64,000 nucleotides of DNA. Origin: Planctomycetota bacterium. Its GTDB lineage: Bacteria > Planctomycetota > SZUA-567 > H5-PLA8. The stretch lies in assembly GCA_015075375.1 (NCBI GenBank), contig JABTUM010000001.1:1731201-1795200 (forward strand). The letters are read 5' to 3'. Position numbers and translations under genes: made by a program. Positions within the stretch are counted from its first letter, which is position 1. The number at the start of each line of letters is the position of its first letter. Below, piece by piece: positions 26,322-34,478 of this stretch. The notes beneath the pieces are model-generated. The model did not search any database, had not been told where the DNA came from, and was given only the letters and a program-made list of their open reading frames with translations.

Positions 26322-27665
26322 ATGCACGACCCGGACGCCGAAGAAACGCCCGATACCCTGCCCCAGCCGCCCGACGAAGCGGATGCCTCCTCCGCACCCG
26401 TCCCCGCGCTGCGCTCCGTCCAAGCCGAACCCGTTCAGGTCAAGGGCGGCGCCACCGGCGGCGGCGAGGACGAGATGGTCGTCGTGCTCCAGGATTCCGA
26501 ACACCTCGCGCCCCAGCCGGCCGTGCTCAGCCCCGCCGCCTACGCCCTCGTCCAGCTCTTCGACGGGCGCCGCAACGCCGCCGAGATCGCCGAACTCTTC
26601 GAACAAATGTACGGGCAGGAAGTCCCCGTCGAACAAGTCCACGCGCTCAAGCGCGAACTCGATCAGGCGCTCTTCCTCAACAGCCCGCACTTCGAGAAGA
26701 CCATCAAGGCCCAGCTCGTCGGCTACCTGAAGGCCAAGGTCCGCCCCGAAGCCCACGCCGGACAGGCCTATCCCGAAGAACCCGCCGAACTGCGCAAAAC
26801 CGTCGAAGGCTTCTTCACGCTCCCCGGCGGCCCCGGCGCCCTCCCGCCCGCCCAGCCCGCCGCGGCCCACAGCCTCCGCGCGCTCATGCTCCCGCACATC
26901 GACTTGCGCGTCGGCGGAGCCGCCTATGCGCACGGCTACAAGGAACTCCTCGAGAAAAGCCAGGCCGATCTCTTCGTCGTCCTCGGCGTCGCGCATCAGG
27001 CCCTCGCCGAAGGAACCTTCTACGTCTCGCGCAAGCATTTCTGCACGCCCTTCGGCGAAGTGAAGACCGAACGCGGCCTCGCCGGACGCCTCCAGAAGAA
27101 AGCCGGCCTCGAAGAAGCCATGGCCGAATTCGCCCACAAGTCCGAACACTCCATCGAATTCCAGACCACGCTCCTCCAGACGCTCCTCCACGAACGCGCC
27201 GGCCGCGACTTCGAGATCGTTCCCATCCTCTGCGGCTCCGCCGAACCCTTCGTCGAAGCCGAAAAAAATCCCTGCGGCGACGACCGCTTCAAGCGCTTCG
27301 TCGAAACGCTGGGCGAGGAACTCGCGCACTGCAAGCGCCGCTGGTGCGTCATCGCCAGCGTCGATCTCAGCCACGTCGGACCCAAGTTCGGGCATTCCAC
27401 CTCCATGGACGAAAAGCTCCTCAAGCCCGTCGCGCGAGCCGACCGCAGGATGCTCGGCTTCCTCGAACGCCTCGACGCCTCCGGCTTCTTCCAGGAAATC
27501 CTGCGCACCCAGAACTCGCGCAACGTCGACGCCGTCATGGCCATGCTCGCCTTGCTCACCCTCGGCGAAGGCCAGCTCAAGCAGGGCAAACTGCTCCACT
27601 ACGCCCAGAACTTCGAAGCAGCCACCAAGTCCGCCGTCACCTACGCCAGCATGTCCTTCGAGTAG
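26322..27665 (+). CDS. Memo-like protein (AmmeMemoRadiSam system protein B) with N-terminal PqqD-like domain
   Basis: A 447-residue protein from ATG 26322. Residues 1-50 are a disordered linker; 55-115 (LSPAAYALVQLFDGRRNAAE and a following helix-turn-helix-like segment) look like the PqqD/winged-helix peptide-binding fold; from about 180 the Memo domain is present, with LMLPHIDLRVGG, GVAHQ, YVSRKHFCTPFGEVKTE, EHSIEFQTTLLQ and ASVDLSHVGPKFGH carrying the His residues of the copper/iron site. Memo family members are metal-dependent redox or dioxygenase-like proteins; in bacteria they often occur with AMMECR1 and a radical SAM protein, neither seen here. The fusion is unusual and is discussed as a finding. 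Confidence 0.85.
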   Translation: MHDPDAEETPDTLPQPPDEADASSAPVPALRSVQAEPVQVKGGATGGGEDEMVVVLQDSEHLAPQPAVLSPAAYALVQLFDGRRNAAEIAELFEQMYGQEVPVEQVHALKRELDQALFLNSPHFEKTIKAQLVGYLKAKVRPEAHAGQAYPEEPAELRKTVEGFFTLPGGPGALPPAQPAAAHSLRALMLPHIDLRVGGAAYAHGYKELLEKSQADLFVVLGVAHQALAEGTFYVSRKHFCTPFGEVKTERGLAGRLQKKAGLEEAMAEFAHKSEHSIEFQTTLLQTLLHERAGRDFEIVPILCGSAEPFVEAEKNPCGDDRFKRFVETLGEELAHCKRRWCVIASVDLSHVGPKFGHSTSMDEKLLKPVARADRRMLGFLERLDASGFFQEILRTQNSRNVDAVMAMLALLTLGEGQLKQGKLLHYAQNFEAATKSAVTYASMSFE

Positions 27666-27673
27666 CCCCGCGC

Positions 27674-28348
27674 ATGCCCGATCCCGCCGCCGAGATCGCC
27701 AACAAGCGCCGCCTCTTCCGCCGCCGGCTGGCCCAAAGCGCGCGCGCACTCGCCGAACGCTCCGCCCCGCTGCGCGCCTGGATCGAAACCTGCGGACCCT
27801 GCACCCTCGAAATCCGCTGGGAGCAAAGCCCCTACGAATCCCTCGTCCGCGCCATCGCGCACCAGCAGCTCCACGGACGCGCCGCGCAGACGATCCTCGG
27901 ACGCCTGCAGGCCGGCTTCCGCGGCGACGGCTTCCCCGAACCCAAACAGCTCGCCCGCGCCAAGCTCGATAAGCTTCGCCGCATGGGCTTCTCCGCCGCC
28001 AAAGCCGCCGCGATCCAAGGCATCGCCGCCGCCGCGATCAAAGGCCAAGTCCCCGCCCGCGCCGAAGCCGAACGCCTCTCCGACGCCGAACTGATCCAAC
28101 GCCTCGTCGAACTCAAAGGCGTCGGCGTCTGGACCGTCGAAATGCTCCTCATCTTTACGCTCGGCCGCCTCGACGTGATGCCCGCCGATGATTACGGCGT
28201 CAAAACCGGACTGAAATTACTCCTCGACCTGCCCGATCTGCCCAAGAAGCCCGCCTTCGCCGAACACACCGCCGCCTGGAGCCCCCACCGCTCCGTCGCC
28301 GCCTGGTACCTTTGGCGCCGCGCCGACGCCGCCAAATCCCAAGCCTGA
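27674..28348 (+). CDS. DNA-3-methyladenine glycosylase II (AlkA-like, HhH-GPD)
   Basis: A 224-residue helix-hairpin-helix glycosylase, 8 bases after the Memo-like gene. LVRAIAHQQLHGRAAQTILG starts the HhH-GPD fold; LKGVGVWTVEMLLIF is the hairpin and MPADDYGVKTGL holds the catalytic Asp. It excises alkylated purines to start base-excision repair. It lacks the N-terminal TBP-like domain of E. coli AlkA and thus resembles the shorter bacterial type. Shared transcription with the Memo-like gene is likely but a functional link is not known. Confidence 0.93.
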   Translation: MPDPAAEIANKRRLFRRRLAQSARALAERSAPLRAWIETCGPCTLEIRWEQSPYESLVRAIAHQQLHGRAAQTILGRLQAGFRGDGFPEPKQLARAKLDKLRRMGFSAAKAAAIQGIAAAAIKGQVPARAEAERLSDAELIQRLVELKGVGVWTVEMLLIFTLGRLDVMPADDYGVKTGLKLLLDLPDLPKKPAFAEHTAAWSPHRSVAAWYLWRRADAAKSQA

Positions 28349-28402
28349 TCGCCGCCTGAATTCGCCTCCTTCCCAAGACGCGGTCAGACCGCCCTGCCCT
28401 TA

Positions 28403-28439
28403 TTTCTCCCCCTTACCAAGGGGGAGTTAGAGGGGGTGC
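28403..28439. repeat. Copy of a dispersed palindromic repeat core
   Basis: The string CTCCCCCTTACCAAGGGGGA, followed by GTTAGAGGGGGT, resembles the centre of the two longer elements at 34338-34478 and 40986-41122 (CCTCCTTGCCAAGGAGG ... AGGGAGGTG). Only the palindromic core is recognisable here. Non-coding and between two genes. Confidence 0.5.
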
Positions 28440-28579
28440 CGTGCTTTTTCCTCTCCCTTACCAACAGGAAGACAGATGACGTGCTCTGCCCCCGCAGCGC
28501 GGACGTCTCGCCCGCCGAGCATTTCCGCCGCAAATCCAGTATGCTTTCGGCCTGCGCACACCCGGAGATTCCACCACGC

Positions 28580-29722
28580 ATGACCACACCCCGCGATCGA
28601 GGAGTCGAGCGGACGACGTTTCGGGATGCGGCCACCGGACGGAACGTGGTCCAGTGGACGAACAACGCCCTCTGGGAAAGCCGCCACGCCTACTACGATC
28701 ACTGCCCCTGGAGTTACGACGGCCGGTACATCGCCTTCGCTTCGGCGCGGTCCGCCGAGGTGAAGGTTCCCGAGCGCGACGGCTTCGCCTGCTCGAACGC
28801 GCAGGTCTGCGTCATGGACTGCGCCACCGGAGCGATCCGGACCGTCGTCGAACCCGTGCCCTATTTCACGCACACCGGCGCCTTCACGCTCTGGCATCCG
28901 CGCCAGAACCGGATTTTCTACCGCAGCTCGGCGGGGCAGGAAGGCGGGCAAATCGGCTCGGTCGATCTCGAAACCGGCAAGGTGGAACACGTAGAGGCCG
29001 ACATGCAGAGCCTCGATTGCCACGGCCGCGCCTTCGTCATCGCCTACAACCGGACCTCTCCGCGCCACCCCGAAGCGGGCATCTACGTCACCGCCACCGA
29101 CGGCTCGAGTTCCACCCTCATCGCAACCAAAACGCAGCTATACGAGGCGACGCCCAACCGCGACCGCTTCGACGCATCGGAAATGACCGTCGGCAATACG
29201 AAGTGGTCGCCCGACGGAGAATACGTGCTCGCGGCCATGTGGGTGAACTCGAAGCCCGCCCTCCACCGCAGTCTGTACCTGATCCGCGGGGACGGCAGCC
29301 AGGTTCGATGGCTCAGCTACTTCGGCGGCCACCACGGCTGGACGCCGGACGGCAAGGCCGTCATTCACCGCGATTGGCTGACGCGCCAGGCGGACGGCCA
29401 AAAGAGCGATCCGCGCCTGATGCTCATTGACGTGGCCACCGGGAAAACCAGGCTCGTCATCGACGAACCTCTGGGCTCGCATCCCGTCATGCATCCCCAA
29501 GGCCATCTGGTCTTCGATTGGGACGAAGCCGGCGTATACGCCGTCAACATCCGGCGCAAACGATACGATTACCTGGTCCGATTCCGCCAGGCGTTTGACC
29601 AAAGCCACGCCGGCACGCACCCGCACGCCGTCCTCAGCCGCGACGGCGCCAACCTGCTCTACGCCTCGGCCGAAACCGGCCACGCCGAACTGTACACCGT
29701 CTCCATCGCCGAAGAACGGTAG
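28580..29722 (+). CDS. Beta-propeller protein resembling oligogalacturonate lyase (PL22)
   Basis: A 380-residue protein from ATG 28580 (MTTPRDRGVERTTFRDAATG). It has no signal peptide and consists of WD40/TolB-like blades (CPWSYDGRYIAFAS, FTLWHPRQNRIFYRS, KWSPDGEYVLAAMW, WTPDGKAVIH, HPHAVLSRDGANLLYAS). The overall layout and His-containing blades (HHGWTPDG, GTHPHAVLS) are as in PL22 oligogalacturonate lyases, which cleave pectin-derived disaccharides in the cytoplasm using a His-bound metal. The downstream GntR/LacI-like regulator and kelch protein support a role in pectin or uronate oligosaccharide use. Activity is inferred, not certain. Confidence 0.7.
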   Translation: MTTPRDRGVERTTFRDAATGRNVVQWTNNALWESRHAYYDHCPWSYDGRYIAFASARSAEVKVPERDGFACSNAQVCVMDCATGAIRTVVEPVPYFTHTGAFTLWHPRQNRIFYRSSAGQEGGQIGSVDLETGKVEHVEADMQSLDCHGRAFVIAYNRTSPRHPEAGIYVTATDGSSSTLIATKTQLYEATPNRDRFDASEMTVGNTKWSPDGEYVLAAMWVNSKPALHRSLYLIRGDGSQVRWLSYFGGHHGWTPDGKAVIHRDWLTRQADGQKSDPRLMLIDVATGKTRLVIDEPLGSHPVMHPQGHLVFDWDEAGVYAVNIRRKRYDYLVRFRQAFDQSHAGTHPHAVLSRDGANLLYASAETGHAELYTVSIAEER

Positions 29723-29906
29723 CGCGCCGCGCGTCTGCGCCCCTAACCGGATACGGGAACCAGCCCGCGCCAGCAGCCCAAAGCGCCGCAATCGCCTCAG
29801 ATTCGATTGTAAGTCCTCATCTCGAATAGATTTAGACCCTCGTCCGCGAACGGCCCACACCCACGGCATCGCGCCGTGAATCGTAAAATAATCGTAATTA
29901 TATTTT

Positions 29907-29922
29907 AAAAGACCGGTCTTTT
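29907..29922. promoter_or_regulatory. Perfect 16-bp palindrome, probable operator of the GntR-type regulator
   Basis: AAAAGACCGGTCTTTT lies immediately before the regulator gene and just downstream of an AT-rich promoter-like tract with two TCGTAA direct repeats (29881 and 29892). Its position over the likely transcription start fits autorepression. Confidence 0.7.
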
Positions 29923-29938
29923 GGAGTATTCATGCGGT

Positions 29939-31180
29939 ATGGACAAGACCCGCGCGCCAGCCAGGTCGGCTTCGCTCAAGCATGAGCGGGTATTGAACGT
30001 GATTCGGCGGCGGATCGAGAACGGCCAGTACTCCACCGGCATGCTGCTGCCGACCGGTTCGCAACTGAGCAAGGCCTTGCGGGTCGGAAAGCAGACCGTC
30101 GTACGCGCGCTCGGCGAACTGGCGCGCGAGGGCATCATCGTCCGCCGCCGCGGCGACGGGACCTACGTCGCCGACCGCCAGCGGCCGCCGTTGCTGCCCG
30201 GAAAGACGCTGCGCATCGGCTTGCTCTGGAACCGGTCCATTCTGCCCGAGCGACTGTACACCAGCTTTCAGGGCGCGATCACGCGTGGAATCCTCGAGAC
30301 CTGGGGAATCGATGCGGTCCTGCCCGTCTGGTCGAAAACGAGTGAACGCGAACCGACGCGGGTGACGTGGACTTCGGCGGAATGCGCGGCGACCGTGGAA
30401 GTGCTCGGCGAATCGCTGCTCAGCCGCACCCGCTACCCGGATCTGCAAGCCGTCAAGGCTGCGCGATTCGATGCGCTGATCACGCTCAGCATCATCCGTG
30501 AGGAATGGCTGCAGGAGCTGCTGGCGCTCAAACTCCCGACCGTGATCGTCGACTTTCCCAGCAACCGCATCGCCCCTCAAGCCGACTCGGTCTTCGTCGA
30601 CGGGCAGGCCGCCTATCGCGAAGCGATCTTCAAAATGGCGGCGCAAGGGCTCAAGAAAATTCATTTCCTGGGCGCGAAATTGGTGGTGCCGGCCCCGTCA
30701 CCCGAGATGACCCCGGAGGCCGTCCGTGCCTTTCAGGCCGGCAAGCATCAGGTCGATCCCGACAGCTATCTGCGTCTCGGCGCATGGCATTCGGCGATGA
30801 CGGAATGCGGGCTCGAAGCCCCGGATTCGCACGCGCATTTCGAGTTCTACCATCGGGAAGCCCAGTTCGCGGAACGACTGCTGGCGTTGCCGCCGGATCG
30901 ACAGCCGGATGGATTCGTCTGTCACGATCATCGGCAGGCCGAGGCGCTCTGTCGCGAGTGGGCGAAGCGCGGAAAAAAAATCCTGGCCGCGGGCGCCACC
31001 GATACGCCGGTTGCCGGCAGCGCCTGGCCCATCCTGATCGACGGCTTGGAAGTCGGACACGCAGCCGCGAACCTGCTGCTTTGGAAACTCCGGCAGCCCG
31101 AGCGCGCGGCCATGCGCCTGGGCGTGGCCATGTCGCTCGGAGCGAAGCAGCCAACCGCGGTCTCGACGGGCATGCGATAG
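29939..31180 (+). CDS. GntR-family regulator with LacI-type sugar-sensor domain
   Basis: A 413-residue protein. The frame is open from TTG 29921, but that start overlaps the operator; ATG 29939 (MDKTRAPARSASLKHERVL) is preferred. Residues 17-85 are a GntR winged helix (VIRRRIENGQYSTGMLLPT, SKALRVGKQTVVRALGELA, GIIVRRRGDGTYVA). The rest is a periplasmic-binding-protein-like effector domain (LRIGLLWNRSILPERLY, FDALITLSI, PTVIVDFPSNRIAP, DGFVCHDHRQAEALCREW) as in AraR-type regulators. A sugar or uronate effector is likely. It sits between the PL22-like and kelch genes, which are its probable targets. Confidence 0.9.
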   Translation: MDKTRAPARSASLKHERVLNVIRRRIENGQYSTGMLLPTGSQLSKALRVGKQTVVRALGELAREGIIVRRRGDGTYVADRQRPPLLPGKTLRIGLLWNRSILPERLYTSFQGAITRGILETWGIDAVLPVWSKTSEREPTRVTWTSAECAATVEVLGESLLSRTRYPDLQAVKAARFDALITLSIIREEWLQELLALKLPTVIVDFPSNRIAPQADSVFVDGQAAYREAIFKMAAQGLKKIHFLGAKLVVPAPSPEMTPEAVRAFQAGKHQVDPDSYLRLGAWHSAMTECGLEAPDSHAHFEFYHREAQFAERLLALPPDRQPDGFVCHDHRQAEALCREWAKRGKKILAAGATDTPVAGSAWPILIDGLEVGHAAANLLLWKLRQPERAAMRLGVAMSLGAKQPTAVSTGMR

Positions 31181-31202
31181 GAACCGCAAAGGGGAAACCG
31201 AA

Positions 31203-32351
31203 ATGAACATACGGCCTCTGGCAACGCTGCTGCTCGTGTGGGCTCTGGGCGCGCGGAGTGACGTGTACGCCGTGGACTGGCAGGCGCTGCCGCCTAATAC
31301 CTGGGTTCCCATCAAGCCCGTGCTGGTGCAGCCCGACGGGAGCGACGACCGCGGAACGTGGGTGCAGGCAGGATGGAACAAGCTCGTCTTCGACGCGGAT
31401 GGAAAGCGCGTGCTGTTTTACGACCGCTGGGTCGACAAGAAGCACGGCGGCGACACCATTTACGGCAACTGCCTCTACAGCTTCGAACCGGACTCCGCGA
31501 AACTGATACCCATCAAGATTGCCAACTGGGTCAAAGAACCCAAACCCGGCGGCGGATACGCCACCAAGCCGCTGCCCGAAAACGCGCAGGAACCCACGCC
31601 GTGCGACCGGCATGTTTACCATGCCTTCGAATGGGTTCCGGATCTCAAGGAGATCTTCATCTGCAACGGAGCCAATCAGACCGCGGTGCGGGACGAGAAA
31701 GTGGTAGGTCACAAAGAGGTGAACGACACCTGGCGGTTCGGCCTCGAGCAGAAAGTCTGGAAGAAAGTCGATTCCCAGCAACATCCCGCCAACCATCTGG
31801 AAGACGGCATGGGCTATTGCCCCGACACGAAGGCGATCGTCTATGCCGGACATGGCAAGATCTGGATTTTGGATCTGGCTTCCGGCCAGTGGCGGCCCGC
31901 GAAGAACAACCTTCCCCGCGCGCACATGGGTATGTCGGTCTTCTACGACGGACCACGCAAGCGCATGCTGCTCGTAGGCGGCGGCGCCTACGGAGCATGG
32001 ACGACAAGGGCGGGCGGATTCAACGGTCTGTATGCCTTTGACCCAAGGACCGAAACGGTGAGTGCGCTCGCCGACTGCCCCACGGCGCTATGCAGGGGCG
32101 CCTTGGCCCACGACACCCAGCGAGACCTGTTTGTGACGGCCGCCGTCATGCCCAAAAAGGAGGGCGTCGAACAGCCGTCCGGCGTCTTCTGCTACGATCC
32201 CAAGCGAAACGAATGGAAAGAAATCAAGTCCGCCAATGCGATTCCCGCCACGGGGTGGATGCCCTTGTGCTACGACGCGGTGCACGATTGCTTTATCGGA
32301 ATGGGCAGCGGAAAAACATTTCATGCTTTCCGCCCGGCCCTCGAAAAATAA
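31203..32351 (+). CDS. Exported kelch-type beta-propeller protein
   Basis: A 382-residue protein 22 bases after the regulator gene, with a signal peptide (IRPLATLLLVWALGARS). Kelch-like blades are visible: WNKLVFDADGKRVLFYDRW, HAFEWVPDLKEIFICNG, DTWRFGLEQKVWKKV, GYCPDTKAIVYAGHGKIWIL, GMSVFYDGPRKRMLLVGGG, LAHDTQRDLFVTAAV. Such propellers bind or modify glycans or act as scaffolds in PVC bacteria; no catalytic motif of galactose oxidase can be pinned down. Cotranscription with the regulator is likely, making it part of the carbohydrate locus. Confidence 0.82.
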   Translation: MNIRPLATLLLVWALGARSDVYAVDWQALPPNTWVPIKPVLVQPDGSDDRGTWVQAGWNKLVFDADGKRVLFYDRWVDKKHGGDTIYGNCLYSFEPDSAKLIPIKIANWVKEPKPGGGYATKPLPENAQEPTPCDRHVYHAFEWVPDLKEIFICNGANQTAVRDEKVVGHKEVNDTWRFGLEQKVWKKVDSQQHPANHLEDGMGYCPDTKAIVYAGHGKIWILDLASGQWRPAKNNLPRAHMGMSVFYDGPRKRMLLVGGGAYGAWTTRAGGFNGLYAFDPRTETVSALADCPTALCRGALAHDTQRDLFVTAAVMPKKEGVEQPSGVFCYDPKRNEWKEIKSANAIPATGWMPLCYDAVHDCFIGMGSGKTFHAFRPALEK

Positions 32352-32750
32352 ATTCGGGTGCCCCCCATCACCTCGTGATGAGCGCGCCGCAGGCGTCTAC
32401 AACTTCATGGCAGCCGGCTACGCTGGCGCGGCACACCCGGCTCCAACAGTCGGGGCTCCGCCGCCCCCTATGCGAAATGATTCCCCTTCCCGCCCGCCGC
32501 GTCAAAGCCCTGACCGAACAAGTCCGTCATCCACCCTTGTGCCAAAGGCACAACCTTGGTTAGCCCAGGGCAAGGCGCGCCCCGAGCGCCGCCGCCCTGG
32601 GTACCCGGCCCCTAAAACCCGTTTGTCCTGAAGGGACAACCTAAACGCACCGGTTGCGAACGTCCGCATCCCGTGGCACCAAATCCAGAAGGAGCAACGC
32701 GTTCACGATCGGTTGGATGAGTTACCCGCGCCATCCGCCATGGGCTCTCG
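32352..32750. repeat. Hairpin-rich intergenic repeat region
   Basis: About 400 non-coding bases. Between 32537 and 32639 three hairpins stand in a row: TTGTGCC-AAA-GGCACAA (32537-32553), CCCAGGGC (32564-32571) with GCCCTGGG (32594-32601), and TTGTCC-TGAAG-GGACAA (32623-32639). The arrangement and adjacent text (CGCACCGGTTGCGAACGTCC, CCAAATCCAGAAGGAGCAAC) match my memory of abundant palindromic intergenic repeats in PVC genomes, but no second copy is in this window, so the call rests on structure. Confidence 0.5.
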
Positions 32751-33410
32751 TTAATCCAACTTGCGACCCGTCCTTTCCTTAAATCTTTTAAGTCCATCGT
32801 GAATCTTCATCCGAACATCGGGGTGAGGGTCTTGGGAAAGAGCTTCAACGACTTTACTCACAAAGCTCTCGTTACGACTGCGCCAAAATACTAAGGCGAT
32901 AAAAAATCTGCCCTCCAGTTCTAATGCAGGAACTTCCACGGCATTGAAATAGTCGGAAGGGTCACCCCAAAACTCATGATCGAAATGAAACGAAGCCGAA
33001 AATGGAAGCGCACTGTAGGCAACACCATTCTCTAAAAGGTAGGTCATCAGCTTCTTGGACTCAGGAATACGGGCAACCGACCCTGCATGAATAAAGCGCT
33101 GAAGAAAGCTAATTTTCCACCAAATGGGGTGCGAATAAATATACGCCAATTGAAGGCTAGGAGTGCGCTTCTCCTTTAGGTTCATTTGCCAATAGGTCGC
33201 AAGAGCGGTTAGCGTGCCATAGCAAGTGACGTCGTCTTCCGAAAAACCATCCTTCTGGGTCCAAGGCCGAAGGCATTCGCTTGTCGCTACCCGTGCAACG
33301 GTGTCAACGATATCAATACGAGTGAATAAGGACGACTCCACTTGGTTTAAGTAATGAGCCGCTCTGGGGCACAAATTTAGATCGTTAAAGACCTGATTCC
33401 AAGTTAGCAT
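32751..33410 (-). CDS. Hypothetical protein of low GC content
   Basis: A 219-residue protein. ATG 33410 (MLTWNQVFNDLNLCPRAAHY) has GGAG six bases upstream and is chosen over the longer frame to 33434. No signal or membrane helix; many aromatic residues (YIYSHPIWWKISFLQRFIHA), helical ends (VSKVVEALSQDPHPDVRMKI, then HDGLKRFKERTGRKLD). No family recognised; the C-terminus could be a HEAT-like repeat. GC content and codon use (many ATA, TTA, AAA, AAT) differ strongly from most of the window, consistent with recent acquisition. It stands next to the hairpin-rich repeat region. Confidence 0.7.
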   Translation of the reverse strand: MLTWNQVFNDLNLCPRAAHYLNQVESSLFTRIDIVDTVARVATSECLRPWTQKDGFSEDDVTCYGTLTALATYWQMNLKEKRTPSLQLAYIYSHPIWWKISFLQRFIHAGSVARIPESKKLMTYLLENGVAYSALPFSASFHFDHEFWGDPSDYFNAVEVPALELEGRFFIALVFWRSRNESFVSKVVEALSQDPHPDVRMKIHDGLKRFKERTGRKLD

Positions 33411-33452
33411 AATCAACTCCTCGGCAGCGCACACCGCGTGTCTGCCCCCCCC

Positions 33453-34247
33453 TCACCCCTGCTCCGCCAGATACATCAACGACGCCGGCGTCGTCAGCGT
33501 CTCCCCCGTCTCCAGGTACGTCTTCAAACCGGAAAGCAGCATCGGCCAGCCGCCGTAAAGCTGGCTGTTCGCACCCTCGCGCAGTTGGTCGTGAGTCACC
33601 CTCAAGCGGCACGAATCGCCCACCGGCTCGATCTCCCACGTCACCCGCGACGTCCCTTCGCCCGTAATCTCCTCGCTCCACAGCGCACGGAAACTCTGCA
33701 CCAGCTTGCGCGGCGGATCGACCTCCAAGTTCTCCCCAGCGAAGATATCCACGCCCGGACTGCGCGTCAGCTCCGTCGTGCGGCCCGTGTACGCCGATCC
33801 CGCCTTCCAGTCGCTGTACACGCCCACGCCGAACGAGAACCGCTTGCGCCGTTCCGGATCGGTGATCGCCGCCCACAGCCGCTCCGGCGTCGTCTTGATG
33901 TAAATCTCGAATACCTTTTCCATGGTCCGCTCCAGGTTCTGCTTCAATGCGCTGAGCGCCGACGCCCAGGGCTCCGTGTACTTGTCGATCCAGCGGTCGT
34001 GGATCAGCCGGATCGGGACGGCGTTGAGGAAATGCCGCTTCGTGCGGCCCTCGCGCCGCGTCACCACCAGCCGCGCGGCCTCCAGAATGCGCAGATGCTT
34101 CATCACGCCGAAGCGCGTCATCTCCAACTGCGACGCCAGTTCCGTCAGCGTCCGTCCGTCGCGCTTGCGCAGCGCATCCAAAAGGAAACGCCGCGTCGGG
34201 TCCGCCAGAGCCTTAAAGACGCGATCGTCCCGCTTCATCCGCGCCAT
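33453..34247 (-). CDS. ArsR-type HTH fused to SRPBCC (AHSA1-like) domain
   Basis: A 264-residue fusion. Residues 1-95 are an ArsR winged helix (VFKALADPTRRFLLDALRKR, LTELASQLEMTRFGVMKHLR, LVVTRREGRTKRHFLN). From about 108 (MEKVFEIYIKTTPERLWAAI) an SRPBCC/AHSA1 domain follows, with TDPERRKRF, GVYSDWKAGS and TWEIEPVGDSCRLRVTHDQL, ending in a YGGWPMLLSGLKTYLETGE signature. These domains bind hydrophobic ligands, so the fusion is probably a one-component sensor-repressor. A palindrome three bases before the start codon points to autoregulation. Confidence 0.9.
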   Translation of the reverse strand: MARMKRDDRVFKALADPTRRFLLDALRKRDGRTLTELASQLEMTRFGVMKHLRILEAARLVVTRREGRTKRHFLNAVPIRLIHDRWIDKYTEPWASALSALKQNLERTMEKVFEIYIKTTPERLWAAITDPERRKRFSFGVGVYSDWKAGSAYTGRTTELTRSPGVDIFAGENLEVDPPRKLVQSFRALWSEEITGEGTSRVTWEIEPVGDSCRLRVTHDQLREGANSQLYGGWPMLLSGLKTYLETGETLTTPASLMYLAEQG

Positions 34248-34249
34248 TA

Positions 34250-34267
34250 TGTGACTAAATGGTCACA
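34250..34267. promoter_or_regulatory. Inverted repeat operator at the ArsR-SRPBCC gene
   Basis: TGTGAC-TAAATG-GTCACA, a perfect 6-bp inverted repeat with a 6-base spacer, ending three bases upstream of the ArsR-fusion start codon, where it would cover the ribosome binding region. Typical of ArsR-family operator symmetry. Confidence 0.65.
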
Positions 34268-34337
34268 CGTCAAGAACGATCGAATCTTTTTCCCGCGCCG
34301 CACACCGGATGGAGTTCCGCGCTTCTGCCGCAACCCG

Positions 34338-34478
34338 CTCGAAGCGATCTCACCCAATTCCTTTTCCTTGGACCGGCCGAGCCCTTCCCCTCCTTGCCAA
34401 GGAGGAGTAAGGGAGGTGAACCCAACAGCCGGCGCGCAGCGCCACCCAAACGAATGAAACCCAGGCAAGCCCGCTTAG
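34338..34478 (-). repeat. MITE-like dispersed repeat, copy A (141 bp)
   Basis: Read on the minus strand, this segment aligns end to end with 40986-41122: both begin CTAAGCGG, share TTTCATTCG(T/C)TTGGGT near the left end and TTCACCTCCC in the middle, a CTCCT(T/C)GCCAAGGAGGGG core (one base differs) and end in GG(T/C)GAGA(T/C)CGCTT. Its terminal inverted repeats are more degraded than in copy B. Non-coding. Confidence 0.7.
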
